NCBI RefSeq assembly: GCF_012027425.1
Contig: NZ_SNUE01000005.1
Location: 186,001 to 250,000 of the forward strand
DNA: 64,000 nucleotides
DNA from: Thermococcus sp. MV5
GTDB taxonomy: Archaea; Methanobacteriota_B; Thermococci; Thermococcales; Thermococcaceae
Reading direction: 5' to 3'
Part shown: one piece after another, positions 8,530 to 19,300 of the stretch
How positions within the stretch are numbered: the stretch's first letter is position 1
Layout of the letters: every line of letters begins with the position of its first letter
Program-made: the position numbers and the translations under genes
The notes under the pieces: generated by a model
Told to the model about the DNA's origin: nothing
What the model saw: only the letters and a program-made list of their open reading frames with translations
Databases searched by the model: none

Positions 8530-9773
8530 GCATTGAAATAGATGCATTCACAAGGGTTGAAGGGAACGGAGGAGCAGAAGTCATCATTGAAAATGGGGAA
8601 GTAAAAGACGTCAAAGTTAAAATATTTGAGGGGCCGAGGTTCTTTGAACTTCTTACCCTAGGAAGATACTACTGGGATGTGCCAGATTTGGAAGCAAGAA
8701 TATGTGCGATTTGTTATCTTTCACATTCCGTTGCTTCAGTGCTTGGCATAGAGAGGGCTTTTGGCGTCAAGGTTTCAAAAGAGATAGAACTTTTGAGGGA
8801 ACTTGGACTTCTTGGGGAGCTTTTGGAGAGTAATGCCCTGCATCTATACTTACTAGTAGCTCCTGATCTTTTTGGATATCCTGATGCAATACGAATGGCA
8901 AGTAAACATGGAGAAATTGTCAAAGAAGGGCTGGCAATTAAGGCCTTTGGTAATTATATCCGGGAAATCATTGGTGGAAGAGAGATACATGGCATTAACA
9001 TCAAGCCAGGGGGATTTGGAAGATATCCTACTGTAGAGGAATTAGAAAGAATGGAAAGGCAAAGTGAGGCCTTATTAAGGCTTGCAAGAAGAGGAGTGGG
9101 AATATTCGCTGGTCAAGAAACACTCGGGGCTAAACCCGTGCATTATGTTGTAGTCAATGGGTATCTGTATGGAGATAAGCTCATAGCATCAGATAAAGAC
9201 ACCTTTGATTACTTTGAACGCATTGAGGAAGAGGCCTTGTCGTATAGTTTTGCAAAGCAGAGTAGGTACAAAGGCGAAATTTTCATGGTGGGTGCACTCC
9301 CAAGAGTCCTACTAAAGTCAGAAATGTTGACTCCAACGGCAAAACACCTCTATGAAGAGTATAAAGAGAAACTTGCTCAGGGTTATGTAAGCTTAAATAA
9401 CCTGGCTCAGGCAATTGAACTTGTTTATGCACTGGAAAGAACCAAGGAGATAACTAGAGAACTCTTGGACAAAGGTATCAATGGGGAAAACGTACCCATT
9501 GAGCCTCAAGAAGGAGAGGGGATTGGCTACGTTGAAGCACCTAGGGGGGTTCTGATACACCATTATAAAATTAATGAAGATGGAAACATTGCATATTCAA
9601 ATATTATTACTCCTACGGCATTTAACCACGCTATAATGGAGCTCAGCCTCTATGAAGAAGCCAAAAGAAGGTATGGAACTTCAGATGAAAGTGCATTTTT
9701 GCAGAAATTGGAGGAAACAGTAAGAGCTTTTGACCCATGTATTTCCTGTTCTGTGCACGTTGTTAGACTTTAG
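8523..9773 (+). CDS. shyA: sulfhydrogenase alpha subunit ([NiFe] hydrogenase large subunit)
   Basis: Catalytic large subunit with the [NiFe] centre. The N-terminal motif RICAICYLSH and the C-terminal motif DPCISCSVH supply the four cysteine ligands. After the last His only VVRL remains, so there is at most a very short tail for maturation proteolysis, as in Pyrococcus group 3b enzymes. Its 416 residues fit SH II better than SH I; this is a length-based inference. It overlaps shyD by seven bases and ends the operon. No maturation (hyp) genes are in the window. The enzyme evolves or consumes H2 with NAD(P)(H) and may reduce polysulfide. Confidence 0.95.
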   Translation: MVSIEIDAFTRVEGNGGAEVIIENGEVKDVKVKIFEGPRFFELLTLGRYYWDVPDLEARICAICYLSHSVASVLGIERAFGVKVSKEIELLRELGLLGELLESNALHLYLLVAPDLFGYPDAIRMASKHGEIVKEGLAIKAFGNYIREIIGGREIHGINIKPGGFGRYPTVEELERMERQSEALLRLARRGVGIFAGQETLGAKPVHYVVVNGYLYGDKLIASDKDTFDYFERIEEEALSYSFAKQSRYKGEIFMVGALPRVLLKSEMLTPTAKHLYEEYKEKLAQGYVSLNNLAQAIELVYALERTKEITRELLDKGINGENVPIEPQEGEGIGYVEAPRGVLIHHYKINEDGNIAYSNIITPTAFNHAIMELSLYEEAKRRYGTSDESAFLQKLEETVRAFDPCISCSVHVVRL

Positions 9774-9835
9774 TACTTTTTTCTTTACAAAAACTTTATA
9801 TTTTTTCAGTTCTGAAATTTGTAATAGGTGATATT

Positions 9836-10507
9836 TTGGAGTCCCTAAAGGACATCTTTAAACTTATTGATGAAGTGAAATTCGGGGAGAATGTACTTAT
9901 TGAGTATTATCGCTCTTTCATTCCGGAACTAACTACCCTTGGTCTTTTATATTATGCAAGAGAAAAGGGACTGCCTGTTGTCATTGATGATAATTTTGAT
10001 GCCCTTCATGTTATTCAAAAGCATCTCGAATTTGTGGGCATTAAAGAGGACTTTAAAGATGTATTTGTTATAAAAACTGGTGGAAAGAGGGAAGTGGGGA
10101 ATGTCGTTACGAGGATTAAATTCGTAAGTGAACCCGCCATCTATATAAAGAACTATGAAGACACGGGAAGAGCTATTTTTTCAAAGCTTGAAAGATCAAT
10201 AAACATTGTTCTTGGTCTTGAAAGATTGTTTGCGTTTGTTAGTTCTGTTTCAGAGTTTTATGCGTTGCTCTTATCAATACAGTCCTTCTTAGGCAATAAA
10301 CGAAGGAAATCTTTCTACCTAATTAACAAAGACGTAGCATCTTCAAGTGAGTTCAATCCTCTTCCAGAATTAGAGCGCGTGGCAACCACAGTGATTGAAG
10401 CAACGCCAACACCTACAAGTGGATTCTTCACTTTTAGAAAATCTACAAATTTAGAGCTACTAGGAAAGAGTATTGAGGTTCCTGTAGGGGTGATAGGATG
10501 GAGATAA
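9836..10507 (+). CDS. DUF257 family protein, copy 1
   Basis: A 223-residue protein of the Thermococcales-restricted DUF257 family, function unknown. It is clearly paralogous to the next gene: both share KHLEF, DVFVIKTGGK or DVLVIKTGGK, EP..Y...YE, and INIVLGLERLFAF. Start TTG at 9836 follows AGGTGA. There are no obvious membrane segments. The repeated buried strands (VLIEYY, PVVIDD, DVFVIKTG, INIVLGLERL) suggest an alpha/beta, perhaps RecA-like, fold; that is inference. The ten-base overlap with the second copy points to a tandem duplication kept as an operon. Confidence 0.8.
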   Translation: MESLKDIFKLIDEVKFGENVLIEYYRSFIPELTTLGLLYYAREKGLPVVIDDNFDALHVIQKHLEFVGIKEDFKDVFVIKTGGKREVGNVVTRIKFVSEPAIYIKNYEDTGRAIFSKLERSINIVLGLERLFAFVSSVSEFYALLLSIQSFLGNKRRKSFYLINKDVASSSEFNPLPELERVATTVIEATPTPTSGFFTFRKSTNLELLGKSIEVPVGVIGWR

Positions 10508-11169
10508 CAAAGGATCTAGTCTTTAACATGTTGGATAGGACATCATTTGGTGACTTAGTTCTAATAGAAGATGAAACTTCTTATGGGTGCACTTTGGCTA
10601 CATATTTTTTCGTAAACTATGCACGTGAAAGAGGTCTAAAAATCCTTATTGATGATGTTCTGGATTCTCTCTTCTTAGTAAAAAAACATCTAGAGTTTTT
10701 ACAGTTGCAGGAAGATTTCTCAGATGTGCTTGTGATCAAGACTGGTGGGAAGAAGAATATCGGAAAAATCGTTGCGAGGATTCCTCTTGAGAGCGAGCCC
10801 GTAGTGTATCTCAGTCGTTATGAAAATGCAGCTAGGAGTGTTTATTCCGAAGGAAAATACATAAACATTGTTCTTGGTCTCGAAAGATTGTTTGCATTCA
10901 TGCAGAGTCCCTTTGAGTTTTATACAGTTATAGATTCCATTCAGGGGTTTTTGGGGAACCAAAGTAGAAAGGCCTTTTATATAATAGACAAGAATGTAGC
11001 CTCAACATTAAAATTCAATCCCATTCCTGATTTAGAGGAGATAGCAACAACCATTCTTTATATACAGGGAAAGTACGGAAAGGGAAAAATACGCTTTATA
11101 AAGAGTCCCTTTGTTGAATGGTTGAATGAGGACTTTGAAATTGTGTTAGATAAAGTTCTAAAGTGGTGA
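10498..11169 (+). CDS. DUF257 family protein, copy 2
   Basis: Second member of the tandem DUF257 pair, also 223 residues and collinear with copy 1. The shared blocks include IDDVLDSLFLVKKHLEF, VLVIKTGGKKNIG, INIVLGLERLFAF, SIQGFLGN and DKNVAS...FNP.PDLE. The N-terminus is preceded by GGGGTGATAGG. It leads into the small translation-factor-like gene, so the three are probably cotranscribed. No function can be assigned. Confidence 0.8.
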   Translation: MEITKDLVFNMLDRTSFGDLVLIEDETSYGCTLATYFFVNYARERGLKILIDDVLDSLFLVKKHLEFLQLQEDFSDVLVIKTGGKKNIGKIVARIPLESEPVVYLSRYENAARSVYSEGKYINIVLGLERLFAFMQSPFEFYTVIDSIQGFLGNQSRKAFYIIDKNVASTLKFNPIPDLEEIATTILYIQGKYGKGKIRFIKSPFVEWLNEDFEIVLDKVLKW

Positions 11170-11171
11170 GG

Positions 11172-11477
11172 ATGGGAATTTTTGATAGGTTCTTTAGGAA
11201 GGAAAGAGTTGAGGTAGTCTCTAAAAAGCCGGTGGGGAAATTCAAAGTAGAGGGAGTTCTCAACATATTAGGGAAGCAAGTTATCATTGGAGAAGTTCTT
11301 GAAGGAGTTATATATTCTGGATATAAGCTCAAGGGGAGGGGAGTCGCTTTAATAAGAGAAATCCAAAAAGATAGGAAGAAAGTAGATTTTGCTCTTGAGT
11401 ATGATCGTGTTGGGCTCGTTTTAGAAGGTACACTTAGTGTTGAGGAGGGAGACATTCTAGAGGTTTACCAAGCCTAA
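11172..11477 (+). CDS. small EF-Tu domain-2-like protein
   Basis: About 101 residues forming one beta-barrel of the translation-factor domain 2 type. Blocks such as GKFKVEGVLNILGKQVIIGEV, LEGVIYSGYKLKG and DFALEYDRVGLVLEG follow the pattern of EF-1A/IF2 domain 2, with no GTPase domain. Similar stand-alone proteins occur in Thermococcales, and their role is unknown. ATG 11172 lies just after GGTGAGG; GTG 11163 is an alternative. It follows the DUF257 pair closely. Confidence 0.7.
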   Translation: MGIFDRFFRKERVEVVSKKPVGKFKVEGVLNILGKQVIIGEVLEGVIYSGYKLKGRGVALIREIQKDRKKVDFALEYDRVGLVLEGTLSVEEGDILEVYQA

Positions 11478-11519
11478 GGGCTTTTAAACCCTTTTTAGAA
11501 ACTCCTTTTGGTGATGGTG

Positions 11520-12365
11520 ATGATAATATTTGACAATCATTTTCACGTTGATCCGTTTAAGGGATTGTTTTTAGAGGCAGTTAAACAGTTTCATAGGGCT
11601 GGTGGGACACATTTGAATGTTGTATATAAGACGGCCCATGATTATGAGTTTGCAGGAGGTAAAGCGGAAGATTTTATAAAAGCCATGGATTTTCACTTGG
11701 AATTAGTAGAGAAAATCAACAAAGAAACTTCTGTGAGGGCTTTTGCTGTGGTTGGTGTCCATCCAGCAGAATTTGCATATCTTGCTGAAAAGAAAGGCCT
11801 TGAATATGCTAAAAATGAGGTTATGAAAGCCCTCGAATATGCTCAAAAACTGTGTTTTGAGAGAAAGGCCATAGCGATTGGAGAAATAGGAAGGCCACAT
11901 TATGAAGTCAGCGAGGAAATATGGAATGAAAGCATAGAACTCATGAAATATGGGATGGAATTAGCAAAAGAAGCTGACTGTGCTGTTCAGCTCCATACAG
12001 AGAGCTTTAATGAGGAAAAGTTTAGAGAACTTGGGAGAATTGTCAGAGAAGTTGGAATAAAGCCATATAAAGTCGTGAAGCACTATTCACCACCGCTCAT
12101 CAAGGTTGCTGAGGAAGAAGGGATTTTCCCTTCTATATTATCGAGTAAAAAAACGCTAATGGAAGCTCTTATGCAGGGAAGCAGGTTCTTAATGGAAACA
12201 GATTATATAGATGATAAGAGGAGGCCAGGAGCAGTTCTTGGGCCCAAAACTGTGCCAAAAAGGACTTTAGCATTTATTCAGCAAGGGTTAATGGATGAGG
12301 AAACGGCATACAGGATCCACATGGAAAATCCAAAAAAGGTATACGGCATAGATCTTGAGGAGTAA
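11520..12365 (+). CDS. TatD-family metal-dependent hydrolase
   Basis: A TIM-barrel amidohydrolase of the TatD type, about 281 residues. The N-terminal metal motif is DNHFHVD. Further metal-binding positions lie in GVHPAEF, AIGEIGRPHY, VQLHTE and HYSPP, and near the C-terminus MDTDYI-like METDYIDD. Family members are DNases or phosphodiesterases; the substrate here is unknown. Several in-frame starts exist (TTG 11508, ATG 11514). ATG 11520 has GGTG at normal distance and gives a start directly before the first strand. No operon partner is obvious. Confidence 0.85.
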   Translation: MIIFDNHFHVDPFKGLFLEAVKQFHRAGGTHLNVVYKTAHDYEFAGGKAEDFIKAMDFHLELVEKINKETSVRAFAVVGVHPAEFAYLAEKKGLEYAKNEVMKALEYAQKLCFERKAIAIGEIGRPHYEVSEEIWNESIELMKYGMELAKEADCAVQLHTESFNEEKFRELGRIVREVGIKPYKVVKHYSPPLIKVAEEEGIFPSILSSKKTLMEALMQGSRFLMETDYIDDKRRPGAVLGPKTVPKRTLAFIQQGLMDEETAYRIHMENPKKVYGIDLEE

Positions 12366-12447
12366 TCCTCTAACCTTCAGCTTTCATTTCTGTTTATTTC
12401 GCTTTTCTGATTCGTCTGCTGTATATTAACCCTTCGGGAGAAGGGAA

Positions 12448-12861
12448 ATGGAGCTTCGGGACTATTTGACACCTGGGGAATACATACTAGCAGTTTCTAA
12501 AAGTAACTTAGAATATGCCGGGATGAAATACAACAACCTCGTTTTAACTAATCAGAGGCTTATCCTAGTCAAAATCACAACTTCAAAACTTGGGTTTTTC
12601 AAGAGGAATCAGAAAGAGGATGTTATCTCCCTAACAACATGGAACCTAGCAGATATTTCTGAAGTAGTGTATAAGCAGCAGCTATTCAAGGGGAATCGCT
12701 ATTTTGAAATAAGAAACAAAAAAGCAGGCACTTCATGGATTTATATCAAAGATTCTAAAAACTGGTGTGGAGAAGTTCGAAATGCATTGAGGGACTTGGC
12801 TAGGAGATATAAGAAGAAATTTAACGAACGTGGATGGGATCTTGAAATATATAAATTTTAA
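12448..12861 (+). CDS. hypothetical protein with PH-like domain
   Basis: A 137-residue protein that I do not recognise as a named gene. The pattern LTPGEYILAVSKSN ... NNLVLTNQRLILVK ... WNLADISEV ... RYFEIRNKKAG is that of the bacterial/archaeal pleckstrin-homology-like domain: seven strands, with a TNQRLILV strand typical of the group, then one amphipathic C-terminal helix. There is no signal peptide or membrane helix. The gene stands alone with a short leader (GGGAGAAGGG before ATG) and is convergent with rtcA. Confidence 0.65.
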   Translation: MELRDYLTPGEYILAVSKSNLEYAGMKYNNLVLTNQRLILVKITTSKLGFFKRNQKEDVISLTTWNLADISEVVYKQQLFKGNRYFEIRNKKAGTSWIYIKDSKNWCGEVRNALRDLARRYKKKFNERGWDLEIYKF

Positions 12862-12952
12862 TTCATGCAGAAATCTCGTATCTATCATGGCTCCTTACTG
12901 TGGGCTTTCGAATATCTTATGGTTGCACTTGGGGCATATTGACTTTCTTTCT

Positions 12953-15205
<2,253 letters not shown>

Positions 15206-15209
<4 letters not shown>

Positions 15210-15718
15210 AGGCTCATAAATCCTAGGGGCTCACCACTGTCAAGATCTATTATTTTTATCTCCCTCTTTCGCGTGTCTAAAAACGCCACGCTCTTTACTC
15301 CACTTACATAGCCGCATACTTCGCCTGGATTGAGAACTATGCTTCTACCAGTTTCTCTAATTTCATATTTGTGAGTATGTCCTCTAATGACTACATCGTA
15401 AAGCTGGCTCTTGACGAATGCTTCTACGATTTTTTCATCTGTACCATGGAGAACAATAATTCTAAGACCATCCGCGTCTATTTCTAGAAGCTCGTCTTTT
15501 ACACCAATTGTGTTTTTTAGCCCTTCTCTTTCACCATCATTGTTACCAAAAACGCCTTTTAATGGCGCATTAAGTTTAGAAAACTCTTTTTTAACGAATG
15601 GAGCAATGTAATCACCTGCATGCAGCACTAAATCCACACCTGCATTGTTAAAAACTTCAATAGCTTTTGAAATTGCCGGGAGGTTGTCATGAGTGTCACT
15701 CATTATGCCTATCAACAT
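15206..15718 (-). CDS. YfcE/MJ0936-type metallophosphoesterase
   Basis: A calcineurin-like phosphodiesterase of 170 residues. Metal ligands are in MSDTHDN, HAGDY, FGNNDGE, LHGTDE and RGHTHKYE, the complete set for the dinuclear centre. Family members cleave phosphodiesters, some 2',3'-cyclic nucleotides, though a natural substrate is rarely known. ATG 15718 follows GGTGATAAC. It heads the operon that continues into the unknown gene and rtcA, so the combination could relate to RNA 2',3'-phosphate chemistry; that is inference. Confidence 0.9.
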
Positions 15719-15872
15719 GTTATCACCTCTTATATACTCAAAAACTATGGGTTTATATTTTTATCCTGGTTTAAAAACTCTTTCCACCTTTTGGGGAGAT
15801 TGTTTCTCCATAGGCTAAAGCTTAAGAACATCACAGTATCAACATTTTATTGCACGATGTGGGTGAGAAGGG

Positions 15873-16367
15873 ATGTTAATAGGGAAAGCCCTTATTCCAG
15901 TTAAGGTACTAAGATCATTTGGGACATGGAAAAGTGGAGACACTATCCTGATAGAAGACTGGAAAGCGAAGGAACTCTGGGAAAGTGGAATAGTGGAGAT
16001 TATTGATGAAAGTGAAAAAATAATTCGTGAGCTTGATCAGGTAATTGCTGAAGAGAAAGCCAATGAACCAATAATGCCTATTCCGGAAGGCCTCTATTCA
16101 AGGGCTGAATTTTATATATATTACTTGGAAAACTATGTTAAGAATAGAGTGGAAATAGATATAGATGTCATTAATGCAAAGGTGACAAAACTTTCCAATC
16201 TCAAGAAGAAGTATCAACACCTGAAAAAACTCCGATTTAAAAAAATATTAACAGCCATAATGTTTCGCCCTGCGAGTTTGGAGATTTTGAGTAGACTTTC
16301 ACCTGAAGAAAGAAAAATATATCTTCAAATTTCTCAAATACGAAATGAGTGGTTGGGTGAGAGCTAA
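15873..16367 (+). CDS. gins23: GINS complex subunit Gins23
   Basis: GINS joins MCM (and Cdc45/GAN) in the archaeal replicative helicase. The 164-residue protein has the Gins23 order: an N-terminal beta-rich B-domain (LIPVKVLRSFGTWKSGD) followed by the helical A-domain with RAEFYIYYLENYVKNRVEIDI. ATG 15873 follows GGGTGAGAAGG. Its stop overlaps the mcm start (TAATG), the same gins23-mcm pairing found in Pyrococcus. Nothing abnormal is seen. Confidence 0.88.
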   Translation: MLIGKALIPVKVLRSFGTWKSGDTILIEDWKAKELWESGIVEIIDESEKIIRELDQVIAEEKANEPIMPIPEGLYSRAEFYIYYLENYVKNRVEIDIDVINAKVTKLSNLKKKYQHLKKLRFKKILTAIMFRPASLEILSRLSPEERKIYLQISQIRNEWLGES

Positions 16368-19300
16368 TGGACAGGCAGGATATGATTGAGAGATTTGTAA
16401 AATTCCTAAAGGAATATGCAGATGACGAGGGTAATCAAATATATTTGAACAAAATTAGAGATATTCTTACAGTTATTCCTAGGAGATCTATAGGGATCAG
16501 CTGGGAACATTTAAACGCGTTTGATCCAGAACTTGCTGAGGAACTTCTTGAGTCTCCAGAAGAGGTTATTTTGGCCGCTGAAGATGCAATCCAAATAATT
16601 CTTCAAGAGGAATTCTTTAGGAAAGAACCGTTTACGATCCATGCCCGCTTTTTTGAGTTACCAAAGACTTATCTCGTGAAAGAACTTGGGAGCGAACACA
16701 TAAATAAACTTATCCAAGTAGAGGGTATAATAACGAGGATAACTGAGGTTAAGCCCTTTGTTTCTAGAGCGGTCTATGTATGCAAAGACTGTGGGCAGGA
16801 AATGGTCAGATTGCAAAAACCTTTTGCCACGCTCATAAAACCAAACAAATGTGAGGCGTGCGGAAGTAGAAATCTTGAACTTGATGTGGATAAAAGCACT
16901 TTTCTGAACTTCCAAAGTTTTAGGCTTCAGGACAGACCAGAAAGCCTTAAAGGGGGCCAAATGCCACGTTTTGTTGATGTTATTCTTTTGGATGATCTTG
17001 TTGATATTGCCCTTCCGGGTGATAGAGTTATAATCACAGGTGTTATGAGGGTTGTTCTTGAACAGAAGGATAAAAGGCCTATATTTAGAAAGATAATTGA
17101 GGCAAATTATATAGAACAGCTCAGCAAAGAAATAGAAGAACTTGAGATAACTCCAGAGGATGAACAAAAGATTAAGGAACTTGCAAAGAGAAAAGACGTT
17201 GTGGATGTTATAGTTGATTCTATTGCACCTGCAATATATGGAATGAAAAAAGAAAAGTTGGGTATAGCGCTTGCTTTATTTGGTGGAACAACGAGACAGC
17301 TTCCTGATGGGACAAGATTGAGAGGAGAAAGCCATGTTTTGCTCGTGGGAGATCCTGGAGTGGCTAAGTGTGTCGATTATCATACCCAAGTTGTTCTTGG
17401 AGATGGAAAGATAAAGAAGATTGGGGAGATTGTAGAAGAAGCAATAAAGAACGCCGAAGAAAAAGGAAAGTTGGGCAGGGTTAATGATGGTGTCTATGCC
17501 TCAATAAACTTGGAACTTTATGCACTCAATTCTAAGACGCTCAAAGTGGAGAAAGTTAAAGCAGATGTGGCATGGAAAAGGAATGCTCCTGAAAGGATGT
17601 TTAAAATCAAAACAGCAACTGGGAGAGAGATAAAGGTTACTCCAACTCATCCATTTTTTGTGTTTGGAGATGGCAATTTTAAGACTAAAAAAGCAAAAGA
17701 ACTTAGGCCTGGCGATTTTATTGCAACTCCACGCATGTTGGCTATTGAAGGTACTAAAATTAGACTTTGGGACATTGATATGGAAAAACCAAAAACCGGT
17801 AAGAAAAGATTGATGCTCCCTGAATTCGCTGATGAGAAATTTTGGTATGTTATGGGGCTACTTACAGGGGAGGGATACGCACAAAAAAAGAACGGTAGTG
17901 CAACTATTTTCTTTACAAACAATGACGAAGAGCTGATAAACATTGTCTACACCTATTTTAAAGAAATCGGGTTAAATCCAACGGTTAAAATACCTCACAC
18001 TGGAAAGAGATCTAAAGAAGTCTATGTGAGTAGTGTGGAGCTATATAGGTTGTTTGAGCATTTTGAGATTGCAGGAGACTCCTCAACGAAGAAAGTACCG
18101 CCCCAATTATTTAGTGCTAGACTTTTGGATATAAGATCATTTCTTAGAGGATACTTTGATGCAAAGGCAACTATAGATGAAAATAAAGCAAGGATCACTG
18201 TAATTTCAGCTTCAAACGAGCTTTTAAGGGGTGTTCAATCTCTCTTGTTAAGATTTGGGATTATCTCTCAGCTTCACGAAACAAAAGACATTGCCACAAA
18301 TGGAAAGATGCAAGAGGCTAAAAAGTATTACCGGCTGTTTATAACAGGTAAGGATGTTTTAAAATTTAGAACGAATATTGGATTCACCGTTAAAAGAAAG
18401 TTAGAACTCCTTGAGAAGGTTACTTCTAAAAAGAACTTTAATCCTAATATTGATGTTGTCCCAGGTGTTTCAAAATTGCTAGAAGATCTCAGAATCTCTG
18501 CAGGTTTGACGCAAGAGGAGATGGGAATTAATCGCTCGACATATCTTCATTACGAAAGAGGAGACAGGTCACCAAGCAGAGAAAAACTCAAACGCATAGT
18601 AGAAGCCTTAGAAGAGAGGTTACCAGCTGAAAGTGAGACGGTTAGATTACTTAAACTCCTTGCTGATTCGGACATATTCTGGGACAGAGTTGTAGAGATA
18701 GAAGAATACACACCGAATCATCCATGGGTTTATGATTTACAAGTTCCTGAACACCATAACTTTATTGCGAATAATATTTTTGTACATAATAGCCAGCTTC
18801 TCCGTTATGTGTCTAATTTAGCGCCAAGGGCCATTTATACAAGTGGAAAGAGTTCAAGTGCAGCCGGTTTGTGTGTTGGACCAGACTCTTTGATAGTAAC
18901 TAGCAGTGGCATTCAGAGAATAGGTAACTTAACGGAGAGGTGGATGAAAAGTGTTGGGAGTATTGAGTACTCGGAGGACGCTGAGTATGCTCCATATCTC
19001 GATGAAAGCATCTCTCTTGAGGAAGGGAAACTCAAAGATTCTCCTATGAGCAAAATATGGAAACTCAAAGCTCCAAAAGAGCTTGTGAAATTGAGAACGA
19101 TAACTGGAAAAACCCTAGAACTAACTCCTGAGACAAAATTGATGACAATTGAAGACGGTCAGATAACATGGAAAGAGGCTGAACAGCTCAAGATTGGAGA
19201 GTATGTGGCAGTGGTTAGAACTCTTAAGGTAAGTGAAAAAGAGATATACACTCTAGAGCTCCTCACAGACTTGGACGACTTGGTTATTTACGGAATTAAG

